A DNA stretch of 6,509 nt from Oscillospiraceae bacterium (GTDB lineage: Bacteria; Bacillota; Clostridia; Oscillospirales; Ruminococcaceae): positions 1 to 6,509 of the forward strand of contig JAFTNX010000164.1 in assembly GCA_017451665.1 (NCBI GenBank), read 5' to 3'. Made by a program: the position numbers and the translations under genes. The notes under the pieces were generated by a model. The model saw only the letters and a list, made by a program, of their open reading frames with translations, did not search any database and was not told the DNA's origin. Every line of letters starts with the position of its first letter. Within the stretch, counting starts at the first letter, position 1. Below, piece by piece: positions 1 through 6,028 of the stretch.

Positions 1-2
1 AA

Positions 3-77
3 GCCTCCTTAGTTCAATGGATAGAATAAATCCCTCCTAAGGATTAGATGTGGGTTCGATTCCCGCAGGGGGTGCCA
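3..77 (+). tRNA. tRNA-Arg, anticodon CCT
   Basis: A full cloverleaf can be drawn. The acceptor stem pairs 3-9 with 67-73, with a G-U at the first pair and a T-G at the fourth. The D stem pairs 12-15 with 24-27, and the anticodon stem pairs 29-33 with 41-45. The seven-base loop CTCCTAA at 34-40 holds anticodon CCT at 36-38, which reads the Arg codon AGG. The T stem pairs 50-54 with 62-66 around the loop TTCGATT. The discriminator is G74 and the CCA end (75-77) is encoded in the DNA. No upstream promoter is visible because the window starts two bases before the gene. It converges on the clpC-like locus. Confidence 0.96.
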
Positions 78-84
78 AAAAATC

Positions 85-114
85 AAGCTGTACAGATATC
101 TGTACAGCTTTTTT
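85..114. terminator. Bidirectional intrinsic terminator between tRNA-Arg and clpC
   Basis: Positions 85-110 form a perfect 26-bp palindrome, AAGCTGTACAGAT followed by its exact reverse complement. On the + strand it runs into six Ts (109-114), ending tRNA transcription. On the - strand the hairpin is followed by GATTTTTT (RC of 77-84), a usable U-tract for the leftward clpC transcript, whose stop codon lies two bases beyond the + strand T-run. That it works in both directions is inference from this symmetry. Confidence 0.85.
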
Positions 115-115
115 G

Positions 116-415
116 TTACACTATTTCACACTTTGAATCATAAGCCGACGCAACGATTGACTCGTCGTCAAAAGAAATATACCCCTTTGACTCACCCTTT
201 AAAATCAGACTGCAAAGCTGTGGCTCAATCTCCTTTGTGATGATTTTTCGCACCTCTCTGGCATTAGATTCCCTTTTGGAATTTAAAACTCTCTGTGCGA
301 TTTTGTGGTAGATTTCATCTGAAAAAGTAAGCTCAAGACCTGCTTTTTCTGCCCTTTTCAAAAGATTTGAAACCTCTTTTTTTGCAATTTCGCATAGTGT
401 GTTTTCTCCAAGCAT
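116..415 (-). CDS. clpC: ClpC-like C-terminal segment: D2 small domain
   Basis: This is the last 99 codons of the interrupted clpC-like gene, from an internal ATG after the TGA. In-frame codons between the TGA and this ATG read KRNDEVVLFE, matching the family's NRxDExxxF. It covers the D2 small (C-terminal) domain. NAREVRKII stands for the usual GARPLRRxI sensor-2 motif, followed by IEPQLCSLIL, which matches the IExxLxxxIL pattern near the end of Clp ATPases. No Shine-Dalgarno sequence supports independent translation. The natural stop is TAA at 116-118, directly beside the terminator palindrome. Confidence 0.55.
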   Translation of the reverse strand: MLGENTLCEIAKKEVSNLLKRAEKAGLELTFSDEIYHKIAQRVLNSKRESNAREVRKIITKEIEPQLCSLILKGESKGYISFDDESIVASAYDSKCEIV

Positions 416-445
416 TTCAAATAAAACAACCTCGTCATTTCGTTT

Positions 446-1471
446 TCAAAGCTCAGGCAGAAAGAATTTCTTAATCTCTTTCATAACCTCTTTTTTGTGA
501 ATTTCGTAGTCGTACTTTTCGCCTTTTGAAAAGCCCATAACGTTGTCTTTGTGAAAATTCTTAGCCCCCAGATTTGAGGTCATAATTATAATAGCGTTTC
601 TAAATGAAACCCTTCGCCCCTGTGAATCGGTACCATACCCCTCCTCTAAAATCTGCAGAAGAATATTAGAAACGTCAGGGTGTGCTTTTTCAATTTCGTC
701 AAAAAGCACCACAGAATAAGGCTTTCTCCTAACCTGTTCAGTTAGCTGACCTCCGTCCTCGTATCCTACATAGCCCGGTGGTGACCCTATAAGCCTTGAA
801 ACGTTATGCTTTTCCATATATTCCGACATATCAAGACGAATTATAGCTTCCTCGCTGTTGTAAAGACTTTTTGCCAGAGCCTTTGAAAGCTGTGTTTTTC
901 CCACACCACTCGCCCCTGCAAAAATAAATGAGCCGATAGGTCGGTTTTCCTCGCAAAGTCCAGTTCTCCCTCGTCTTACGGCATCGCTGACAATTCTCAC
1001 AGCGTTTTCCTGGCCGATAACCTCCTTTGAAAGCTCATTTTCAAGTCCGTTAAGTCGTGTGATTTCCGACTCCAGAACATTCCCCACAGGTATGTCAGTC
1101 CACTCGGCTACAACCTTTGCAACGTCTTCGGGATTTACTGTAACAGTCTTTTGTGAAACCCTTTCGGTAAGCTCATTGAGATAATCCTGCTTTGTGATTT
1201 TTCCTGCAATATAATCGTTAAAAACCTCTGAAATGTTCTTGCTGTTTTCGCAGGATTTTTCAGCCTCAATTCTTGCCCGTGAACACGCCTCGTCGATTAT
1301 ATCCACAGCCTTGTCAGGAAAGAATCTGTCATTTATATATCTTTTCGCAAGCTCAACTGCCTTGATTACGGTATTTTCATCAATTTTAACCTTGTGGTAT
1401 TCCTCGTATTTCGGCACAAGTCCCTTTATTATTTCAATGGTGGTATCCTCGTCAGGCTCGTTTATTGTCAC
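446..1471 (-). CDS. clpC: ClpC-like middle segment: D1 small domain, linker and D2 (opens at GTG, ends at TGA)
   Basis: This 341-codon stretch continues the clpC-like frame. Its GTG is the internal Val339 of the QPV motif, not a credible start, and no ribosome binding site precedes it. It holds the D1 small domain (FPDKAVDIIDEA, codons 389-400), a short linker, and most of D2 with Walker A, GYVG pore loop, Walker B and MGF loop. The linker between RARIEAE and VNPEDVA is only about 40 residues. The ClpC middle domain with its UVR-like coiled coil, which MecA/McsB use for control, appears reduced or absent. Codons 617-618 read YG in a place where relatives usually have RL or VL (GRLTD). It ends in LPEL then TGA, where relatives read PEFLNR. 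Confidence 0.6.
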   Translation of the reverse strand: MTINEPDEDTTIEIIKGLVPKYEEYHKVKIDENTVIKAVELAKRYINDRFFPDKAVDIIDEACSRARIEAEKSCENSKNISEVFNDYIAGKITKQDYLNELTERVSQKTVTVNPEDVAKVVAEWTDIPVGNVLESEITRLNGLENELSKEVIGQENAVRIVSDAVRRGRTGLCEENRPIGSFIFAGASGVGKTQLSKALAKSLYNSEEAIIRLDMSEYMEKHNVSRLIGSPPGYVGYEDGGQLTEQVRRKPYSVVLFDEIEKAHPDVSNILLQILEEGYGTDSQGRRVSFRNAIIIMTSNLGAKNFHKDNVMGFSKGEKYDYEIHKKEVMKEIKKFFLPEL

Positions 1472-1501
1472 CGGCTGAAAACGTCTTTCAAGAGCGCTGT
1501 C

Positions 1502-2485
1502 CTATTCAATATAGCGTCGGTATTCGTCAAAGGTGGTCGCCCCGATAAGCTGTATTTCACCTCTTGCAAGCTGTGGTTTTAAAATGTTTGCAGCATCAAT
1601 TGCACCCTCTGCTGCCCCTGCACCGATAATTGAGTGGATTTCATCAATAAAAAGTATCACATTTTCTGCTGAAACAGCCTCGTCAAGGCATGATTTTAAT
1701 CTTTCCTCAAAATCCCCTCGGTATTTTGCACCTGCCAGAAGCATTGACAAATCAAGGGTAAAAATTCTCTTGTCCTTAAGTGGCTCAGGCACAGCACCAT
1801 TCACGATAAGTCGTGCAAGCCCCTCAACAATAGCAGATTTCCCAACTCCTGCTTCACCCACAAGACAAGGGTTGTTTTTTGTTCTTCGGGAAAGTATTCT
1901 TATTATTCTTTCAAGCTCTTTTTCCCTGCACAAAAGCGGGTCGAATTTTAAAGTTTCACTACGCTTTGTAAGCTCTTTTCCAAAACGTTCAAGCTTGTTA
2001 AGTCGCTCCTTTGAACGATTTATAAGCGTGATTTCGTTGTTGTGTGCCATCGAACAATCGCTGTAAAGCTTTGATAAATTCACGCCCATTTCTCTTAAAA
2101 TCGACACCCCACAGCATTCCGACTGTCTTAAAAGCATAGTAAAAAGGTGTTCACTCCCGGCAAGCTTACAGCCGAAATTATTTGCAAGCGTAACTGCACC
2201 GTTTGTGATTTTTATAGCTGTGGGGGTGAAATCGTCAAAAGTGAGCCGACAGGGAGTCCCTTTCCCCACAATAGCCACAATCTTCTGAAAAACCTCTTTT
2301 TTAGTTACTCCGTTTTTTACAAGTATCGTATGTGCCGCACTGTTAGGTTCTTCAAGCATAGCAAACAAAAGATGCTCGCTTCCCACATAGGTATGACCTA
2401 ACTTTCCGGCATTTGTTATCGCACATCTGAGAATATCCCTGCATTTTTCAGTAAAGCTCTCAGGACTTACAGAAAAGCTATCCAT
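1502..2485 (-). CDS. clpC: ClpC-like N-terminal segment: Clp N-domain plus D1 core (truncated at TAG)
   Basis: This is the part of the interrupted clpC-like gene that would be made if the TAG is real, 327 residues. Two Clp_N repeats carry the family signatures GHTYVGSEHLL (30-40) and LAGSEHLFTMLLRQ (108-121). Then comes D1 with Walker A, pore loop AGAKYRGDFEERL (251-263), Walker B, and the sensor-1 stretch IGATTFDEYRRYIE (314-327). The stop falls just before the arginine-finger sequence LERRF and the D1 small domain. The product would bind nucleotide poorly or not hydrolyse it as a hexamer, an inference from known AAA+ architecture. The start codon is well supported by a strong Shine-Dalgarno sequence. 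Confidence 0.8.
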   Translation of the reverse strand: MDSFSVSPESFTEKCRDILRCAITNAGKLGHTYVGSEHLLFAMLEEPNSAAHTILVKNGVTKKEVFQKIVAIVGKGTPCRLTFDDFTPTAIKITNGAVTLANNFGCKLAGSEHLFTMLLRQSECCGVSILREMGVNLSKLYSDCSMAHNNEITLINRSKERLNKLERFGKELTKRSETLKFDPLLCREKELERIIRILSRRTKNNPCLVGEAGVGKSAIVEGLARLIVNGAVPEPLKDKRIFTLDLSMLLAGAKYRGDFEERLKSCLDEAVSAENVILFIDEIHSIIGAGAAEGAIDAANILKPQLARGEIQLIGATTFDEYRRYIE

Positions 2486-2490
2486 AACAT

Positions 2491-2497
2491 TCCTCCC
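2491..2497 (-). promoter_or_regulatory. Ribosome binding site of clpC
   Basis: The - strand reads GGGAGGA, with GGAGG ending 6 nt before ATG 2483-2485. This fixes the clpC start. In the rest of the spacer, up to about 2640 on the - strand, I see no convincing -35/-10 pair, no CtsR heptad repeat and no CIRCE inverted repeat. Confidence 0.8.
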
Positions 2498-2588
2498 TTA
2501 CTCTGTAAATATTGACGCAAATTCCCGTTTGTATTCGCTTAACCTATTTTATGCAAAAATAAATGTAAGATTTACTTTGTAACACATT

Positions 2589-2617
2589 TTCTCATTTTCC
2601 ATAAACTGTACTATAAG
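2589..2617 (+). promoter_or_regulatory. Possible promoter for the cysteine-rich small protein gene
   Basis: TTCTCA (2589-2594, 4/6 to the -35 consensus) lies 17 bp before TATAAG (2612-2617, 5/6 to the -10 consensus). A leader of about 70 nt then precedes the ATG at 2692. The -10 is fair and the -35 weak. A sporulation sigma factor could be used instead, but I see no clear match to one. Confidence 0.35.
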
Positions 2618-2691
2618 GCAACGCAAAAAGACCTTTTAAAAAAAGAAATACTTATGCGAAAGCCTTAAAATCAACAAAAGGAGTGCTTTTT

Positions 2692-2829
2692 ATGAACGGA
2701 TTCGGTGGATGCTGGTGGATTATTATCCTTATTCTTCTCGTTTGCTGCTGTGGTTGTGGCAACAACGGAATGGGTGGCTGCACAAATAACAACAACGGCT
2801 GTGGCTGTGGTTGTGACTGTGGCTGCTAA
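2692..2829 (+). CDS. Small cysteine/glycine-rich protein with a short hydrophobic segment (45 aa)
   Basis: The ATG at 2692 follows AAAGGAG (2677-2683) by 8 nt, and TAA (2827-2829) is followed 13 bp later by a strong terminator, so this is a well-formed one-gene unit. The 45-residue product starts MNGFGGCWW, has a hydrophobic run WWIIILILLV (8-17), then CCCGCG (18-23), an Asn/Gly spacer, and a tail of alternating Cys-Gly ending CDCGC. It has 11 Cys (7, 18-20, 22, 30, 37, 39, 41, 43, 45). The hydrophobic run is short for a full membrane span. I recognise no defined function. Similar high-cysteine mini-proteins in Clostridia are often labelled chorion-class or spore-coat-like, a resemblance by composition only. 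Metal binding, disulfide cross-linking in a coat, or membrane attachment are all possible. It converges on the MATE gene and shares its terminator. Confidence 0.82.
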   Translation: MNGFGGCWWIIILILLVCCCGCGNNGMGGCTNNNNGCGCGCDCGC

Positions 2830-2842
2830 GTCATAAAAGAAA

Positions 2843-2877
2843 ACCCGTCTTTCATCATGAAAGGCGGGTGATTTTTT
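2843..2877. terminator. Bidirectional terminator between the cysteine-rich gene and the MATE gene
   Basis: A 12-bp stem pairs 2843-2854 with 2858-2869 (one G-U, three-base loop), followed on the + strand by GA and six Ts (2872-2877). On the - strand the hairpin is followed by TTTTCTTTT, so it can also end the leftward MATE transcript. The MATE stop codon (RC of 2876-2878) overlaps the + strand T-run, so the two genes are packed tail to tail. Confidence 0.88.
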
Positions 2878-4249
2878 ATTCAGTTTCTTTTTCAAGCTTT
2901 TTTATTTTTTCAAATTCTAAAAACATTAAAATTACTGCAAGTAAAAATGCTGCTGTGTCAGCTATCGGGCCAGCATACATAATACCGTCAATTCCTAAGA
3001 AAATAGGCAGTGCTATTACAAGAGGTACTAAGAAAATAACCTGTCGTGTAAGTGCAATAAACGTTCCCTTTATGGCTTTTCCTATGGCAGTAAAAAATGT
3101 GGTAGTTATCGGCTGAATTCCGTTAAGTGCCATTCCAAAAAGGAAAATCTTTATAAGTCTTACACCAAATCTCACATAAGCAGGGTCGTTTTCCTTTCCG
3201 AAAAAGGACAAAATCTGTTCAGGGAAAAGCTGTAAAGCTATAAATCCCACAGTTGATATTATTGTGGCAGTCATAACAGCCTTCAGGTATGCTTCCCTTA
3301 CACGCTTGTAGTTTCCTGCGCCGTAGTTAAAGCTTACAATAGGCTGATGTCCCTGTGCTATACCGATTACTACCGACATAATAAGCATAGAAACCTTCAT
3401 TACAATTCCCGAACAAGCAAGTGGAATATCGCTTCCATAAGCTGACTCCATACCGTATTTTGTCATACTGTTGTTCATAACAATCTGGACAAGCGTCATT
3501 GCAAGCTGATTGAAAAAGCTGGCAATTCCAAGTGTGCAGATTGAAAATGAAATATTGAAATCAAACTTGAAGAATTCCTTTTTAACCTGAACGTGCTTGA
3601 ATTTTCTGATGTAAAGGGCATTGAGAATAAATGATACAACCTGCCCCAGAACTGTTGCAATTGCAGCTCCCTTTATTCCCCACAGCTTTATAAAAATCGG
3701 GTCGCAGATTGTGTTTATAACAGCTCCCGAAACCATACTTATCATTGAATATGTAGGACTTCCGTCAGCTCTTATAAGGTGGTTAAGCCCTGTAACTGCT
3801 GTTGCAAAAGGCAGTCCTAGCGCAATTATTCCCGTGTAGTCAACAGCATATGGCATAACGTCCTTTGTAGCACCAAAAAATACAAGCAGAGGCTTTAAAA
3901 ACAAAAGTGAAATAACGCCAAGTGCAAGTCCGCTTACAAGGAGCATTATTATTGAATTGCAGGTGGCTTTGTTGGCCTGCTCCTGCTTTTTTGCACCAAG
4001 AAGAAGATTCTGCTTTGCAGCACCTCCTGTGCCTATCAGAAGAGCAATTGCAAGTGAAATAGTTGTCAGCGGAAAAGCTACATTTGTGGCAGCGTTTCCG
4101 TGATAGCCAATCATATTCCCGATAAAAATCTGGTCAACAATGTTATAGACTGCACTTACAAGCATTGAAATAATGCTCGGTATTGCAAACTTTAAAAGCA
4201 AGGTCGTAACCTTTTCATACCCTAAGGGATTTCCTTTAATTTCCGTCAT
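2876..4249 (-). CDS. MATE family multidrug/cation antiporter
   Basis: This intact 457-residue inner-membrane protein is of typical MATE size (about 450-460, 12 helices in two related halves). Such proteins export drugs or other organic cations in exchange for Na+ or H+. Family signatures are visible. The first half has SAVYNIVDQIFIGNMIG near residues 32-48, GTGGAAKQNLLLGAKK, and RADGSPTYSMISMVSGAVIN followed by the DPIFI motif and WGIKGAAIATVLGQ. The second half has GIAQGHQPIVSFNYGAGN and FFTAIGKAIKG. The start is ATG 4247-4249, with GGAG (RC of 4257-4260) 7 nt upstream. It resembles MepA/NorM-like exporters, but the substrate cannot be read from sequence, so no symbol is given. It is divergent from typA and is probably a single-gene unit. 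Unlike both large genes near it, it has no internal stop. Confidence 0.93.
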   Translation of the reverse strand: MTEIKGNPLGYEKVTTLLLKFAIPSIISMLVSAVYNIVDQIFIGNMIGYHGNAATNVAFPLTTISLAIALLIGTGGAAKQNLLLGAKKQEQANKATCNSIIMLLVSGLALGVISLLFLKPLLVFFGATKDVMPYAVDYTGIIALGLPFATAVTGLNHLIRADGSPTYSMISMVSGAVINTICDPIFIKLWGIKGAAIATVLGQVVSFILNALYIRKFKHVQVKKEFFKFDFNISFSICTLGIASFFNQLAMTLVQIVMNNSMTKYGMESAYGSDIPLACSGIVMKVSMLIMSVVIGIAQGHQPIVSFNYGAGNYKRVREAYLKAVMTATIISTVGFIALQLFPEQILSFFGKENDPAYVRFGVRLIKIFLFGMALNGIQPITTTFFTAIGKAIKGTFIALTRQVIFLVPLVIALPIFLGIDGIMYAGPIADTAAFLLAVILMFLEFEKIKKLEKETE

Positions 4250-4288
4250 CTTTTTTCTCCATATTACTTATTTTTTCTCACATATTAA

Positions 4289-4317
4289 ATATTAGCACAA
4301 ACAAGTGAATATTTATC
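4289..4317 (-). promoter_or_regulatory. Possible extended -10 promoter of the MATE gene
   Basis: On the - strand TGCTAATAT (RC of 4289-4297) is an extended -10 element with TAATAT as hexamer. Seventeen bp upstream lies GATAAA (RC of 4312-4317), a poor -35, as is common when the TG extension is present. The site lies about 40 bp before the ATG. Confidence 0.4.
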
Positions 4318-4326
4318 ATTGATAAA
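4312..4326. repeat. Inverted repeat overlapping the MATE promoter, possible operator
   Basis: TTTATC-ATT-GATAAA is a perfect 6-bp inverted repeat with a 3-bp centre. It covers the position of the -35 element of the proposed MATE promoter, a typical place for a repressor site. It is flanked by a wider imperfect frame, GTGAA (4305-4309) and TTCAC (4338-4342). The region is very AT-rich, so chance symmetry is possible. Confidence 0.3.
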
Positions 4327-4381
4327 ATTAACTATTGTTCACAAAAATATGTTTTTAACCCTTATTTATGTGGGGGTTTCC

Positions 4382-4410
4382 TTGACATAGGTTTAAGATT
4401 GTGATAAAAT
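4382..4410 (+). promoter_or_regulatory. Sigma-A promoter of typA
   Basis: TTGACA (4382-4387) is a perfect -35 hexamer, followed by exactly 17 bp and TAAAAT (4405-4410, 5/6 to consensus). Transcription would start near 4417, giving a leader of about 45 nt. The strength of this match suggests steady, high-level vegetative expression. Confidence 0.82.
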
Positions 4411-4446
4411 AAACGTTGCGACAATTTGTCCCTTTTTTAAGGGTTT

Positions 4447-4451
4447 GGAGG
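4447..4451 (+). promoter_or_regulatory. Ribosome binding site that decides the typA start
   Basis: GGAGG lies 11 nt before ATG 4463. An in-frame TTG at 4445 overlaps the Shine-Dalgarno sequence itself and cannot be the start. Just upstream, CCCTT (4430-4434) and AAGGG (4439-4443) can form a small hairpin, probably too weak to act as a control element. Confidence 0.75.
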
Positions 4452-4462
4452 ATTATAAATTT

Positions 4463-5983
4463 ATGGTAAGAGAAGATTTAAGAAACATAGCGATTATCGC
4501 TCACGTTGACCACGGAAAAACTACTCTCGTTGACCAGCTTTTAAAGCAGTCCGGTACTTTCAGAGAAAATCAGGTTGTAAGCGACAGAGTTATGGACTCA
4601 AACGACATTGAACGTGAAAGAGGTATTACAATTCTTGCAAAAAATACCTCAATTATGTATAAAGATGTTAAAATCAACGTTATCGACACACCTGGACACG
4701 CTGACTTCGGAGGCGAAGTAGAACGTGTACTTAAAATGGTAAACGGTGTTATTCTTCTTGTTGACGCTGCCGAAGGCCCTATGCCACAGACAAGATTTGT
4801 TTTGCAGAAGGCACTTGAACTTGGTCACAAGATTATCGTTGTTGTAAACAAGATTGACAGACCTGACGCAAGACTTAACGAAGTGGGCGACGAAGTTTTA
4901 GAGCTTCTTATGGACCTTGACGCTACTGATGAACAGCTTGACAGCCCTATTCTTTACTGTTCAGGCCGTGACGGTACAGCTTCACACAATCCTATGAATC
5001 TGGGCGAAAACCTCATTCCACTTCTTGACGAAATTTTAAATTACATTCCTGCACCTGAGGTAGACGACGAAGGAAGTATGCAGTATCTTGTTTCTTCTGT
5101 TGACTATAACGAATACGTTGGTAGAATTGCTATCGGAAGAATTGAACGTGGCGTTATGAAGGTCAATCAGGAAGTTACTGTTGGCGACTACCACCAGACA
5201 AAGAAGGAATACAGAGGAAAAATCGTAACAATGTATCAGATTCAGGGGCTTAACAGAGTACCTTGCGAAACTGCCAAGGCAGGCGACATTGTTTGTATCA
5301 GTGGTCTTGAAAACATCACAATCGGCGATACAATCTGCGAATTCGGAAACTTTGAAGCTGTTCCTTTTGTTAAGATTTCAGAACCTACTGTTGAAATGAC
5401 ATTTTCAGTTAACGACTCACCTTTCGCAGGCAGAGAAGGTAAATTTGTTACTTCAAGACACCTTCGTGACAGACTCTTCAAGGAGCTTCTCAAGGACGTA
5501 TCTTTGAGAGTTTCAGAAACAGAATCAACTGACAGCTTTAAGGTGGCTGGACGTGGCGAAATGCACCTTTCTATTCTCATTGAAAATATGAGACGTGAAG
5601 GCTACGAACTGGGAGTTTCAACACCTAAGGTACTTTATAAAGAAGTTGAAGGAAAGCTTTGCGAACCTATCGAAAGACTTGTAATTGACGTTCCGGAAAA
5701 CTGCGTTGGTTCAGTTATGGAAAAGCTTGGTTCAAGAAAGGGAGAGCTTCAGCAGATGACTCCTGTGGGCTCAAGAATGCGACTTGAATTTTTAATACCT
5801 GCAAGAGGACTTTTCGGATACAAGAGCGAATTTTTAACTGACACTAAGGGCGAAGGTATTATGAGCTCTGTATTCCACAGCTATCAGCAGTACAAAGGAG
5901 ATATTCCAAGAAGAAACACAGGCTCACTTGTTGCTTTTGAAAAAGGCACAGCTATTACATACGGACTTTACAATGCTCAGTAA
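4463..5983 (+). CDS. typA: TypA/BipA, truncated form ending at codon 507
   Basis: This is the product expected if the internal TAA is real, 506 residues. It keeps the whole GTPase domain, the beta-barrel domain II, both EF-G-like alpha/beta domains (GRGEMHLSILIENMRREG is the domain III signature), and the opening of the C-terminal domain (IPRRNTGSLVAFEKG). It lacks the rest of that domain, including the conserved lysine-rich KKKHLTN loop. It could still bind GTP but would be expected to bind ribosomes poorly, an inference from known BipA structure. The promoter, Shine-Dalgarno sequence and start codon are all in good order. Confidence 0.75.
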   Translation: MVREDLRNIAIIAHVDHGKTTLVDQLLKQSGTFRENQVVSDRVMDSNDIERERGITILAKNTSIMYKDVKINVIDTPGHADFGGEVERVLKMVNGVILLVDAAEGPMPQTRFVLQKALELGHKIIVVVNKIDRPDARLNEVGDEVLELLMDLDATDEQLDSPILYCSGRDGTASHNPMNLGENLIPLLDEILNYIPAPEVDDEGSMQYLVSSVDYNEYVGRIAIGRIERGVMKVNQEVTVGDYHQTKKEYRGKIVTMYQIQGLNRVPCETAKAGDIVCISGLENITIGDTICEFGNFEAVPFVKISEPTVEMTFSVNDSPFAGREGKFVTSRHLRDRLFKELLKDVSLRVSETESTDSFKVAGRGEMHLSILIENMRREGYELGVSTPKVLYKEVEGKLCEPIERLVIDVPENCVGSVMEKLGSRKGELQQMTPVGSRMRLEFLIPARGLFGYKSEFLTDTKGEGIMSSVFHSYQQYKGDIPRRNTGSLVAFEKGTAITYGLYNAQ

Positions 5984-6028
5984 AGATGCGAGCTTTTCAT
6001 CACAGCAGGCACACCTGTTTATGAGGGA

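Larger units (their letters stand above)
116..2485 (-). pseudogene. clpC: ClpC-type AAA+ unfoldase gene, interrupted by two in-frame stops
   Basis: ClpC is a hexameric cytosolic ATPase that unfolds proteins and feeds them to the ClpP peptidase. Read through its stops, this frame has 789 codons, close to the usual ~810. In order it shows a double Clp N-domain (about 10-145), AAA+ D1 with Walker A GEAGVGKS (210-217) and Walker B VILFIDE (276-282), arginine fingers ERR (333-335), AAA+ D2 with Walker A GASGVGKT (524-531), pore loop GYVG (571-574), Walker B VVLFDE (592-597), a ClpP-docking MGF tripeptide (650-652) and a D2 small domain with sensor-2 NAR. The start is ATG 2483-2485 behind GGGAGGA with a 6-nt gap. 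TAG (1502-1504, codon 328) and TGA (446-448, codon 680) interrupt it, and conserved residues resume in frame right after each. It stands alone, without ctsR, mcsA or mcsB beside it. No CtsR or CIRCE operator is seen upstream. Whether it is a true pseudogene or a sequence error cannot be told here. Confidence 0.88.

Noticed and set aside
446..1471. GTG at 1471 as a true start of an independent gene
   Set aside because: It is the internal Val of the conserved QPV motif, has no ribosome binding site, and homology continues upstream in the same frame to the TAG and beyond.
1533..2066. Long open frame on the + strand opposite clpC
   Set aside because: It is antisense to a conserved AAA+ domain, has no family resemblance and no ribosome binding site; it is a shadow of the coding strand.
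116..2485. A programmed frameshift in clpC
   Set aside because: All three clpC segments are in the same reading frame. The breaks are plain in-frame stops, so no shift of frame is involved.
2486..2691. CtsR or CIRCE heat-shock operator upstream of clpC
   Set aside because: No tandem GGTCAAA heptads and no TTAGCACTC-N9-GAGTGCTAA repeat are present; the single GGTC in the spacer is not followed by AAA.
2671..2895. Open frame of 74 codons on the - strand across the small cysteine-rich gene
   Set aside because: It runs through the terminator hairpin. Its Ala/Thr/Val repeats are the reverse reading of the Cys-Gly codons of the real gene on the + strand.
4445..4462. Upstream TTG start giving six extra residues on TypA
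   Set aside because: The TTG overlaps the GGAGG Shine-Dalgarno sequence. The ATG at 4463 gives the family-standard N-terminus and sits downstream of that site.
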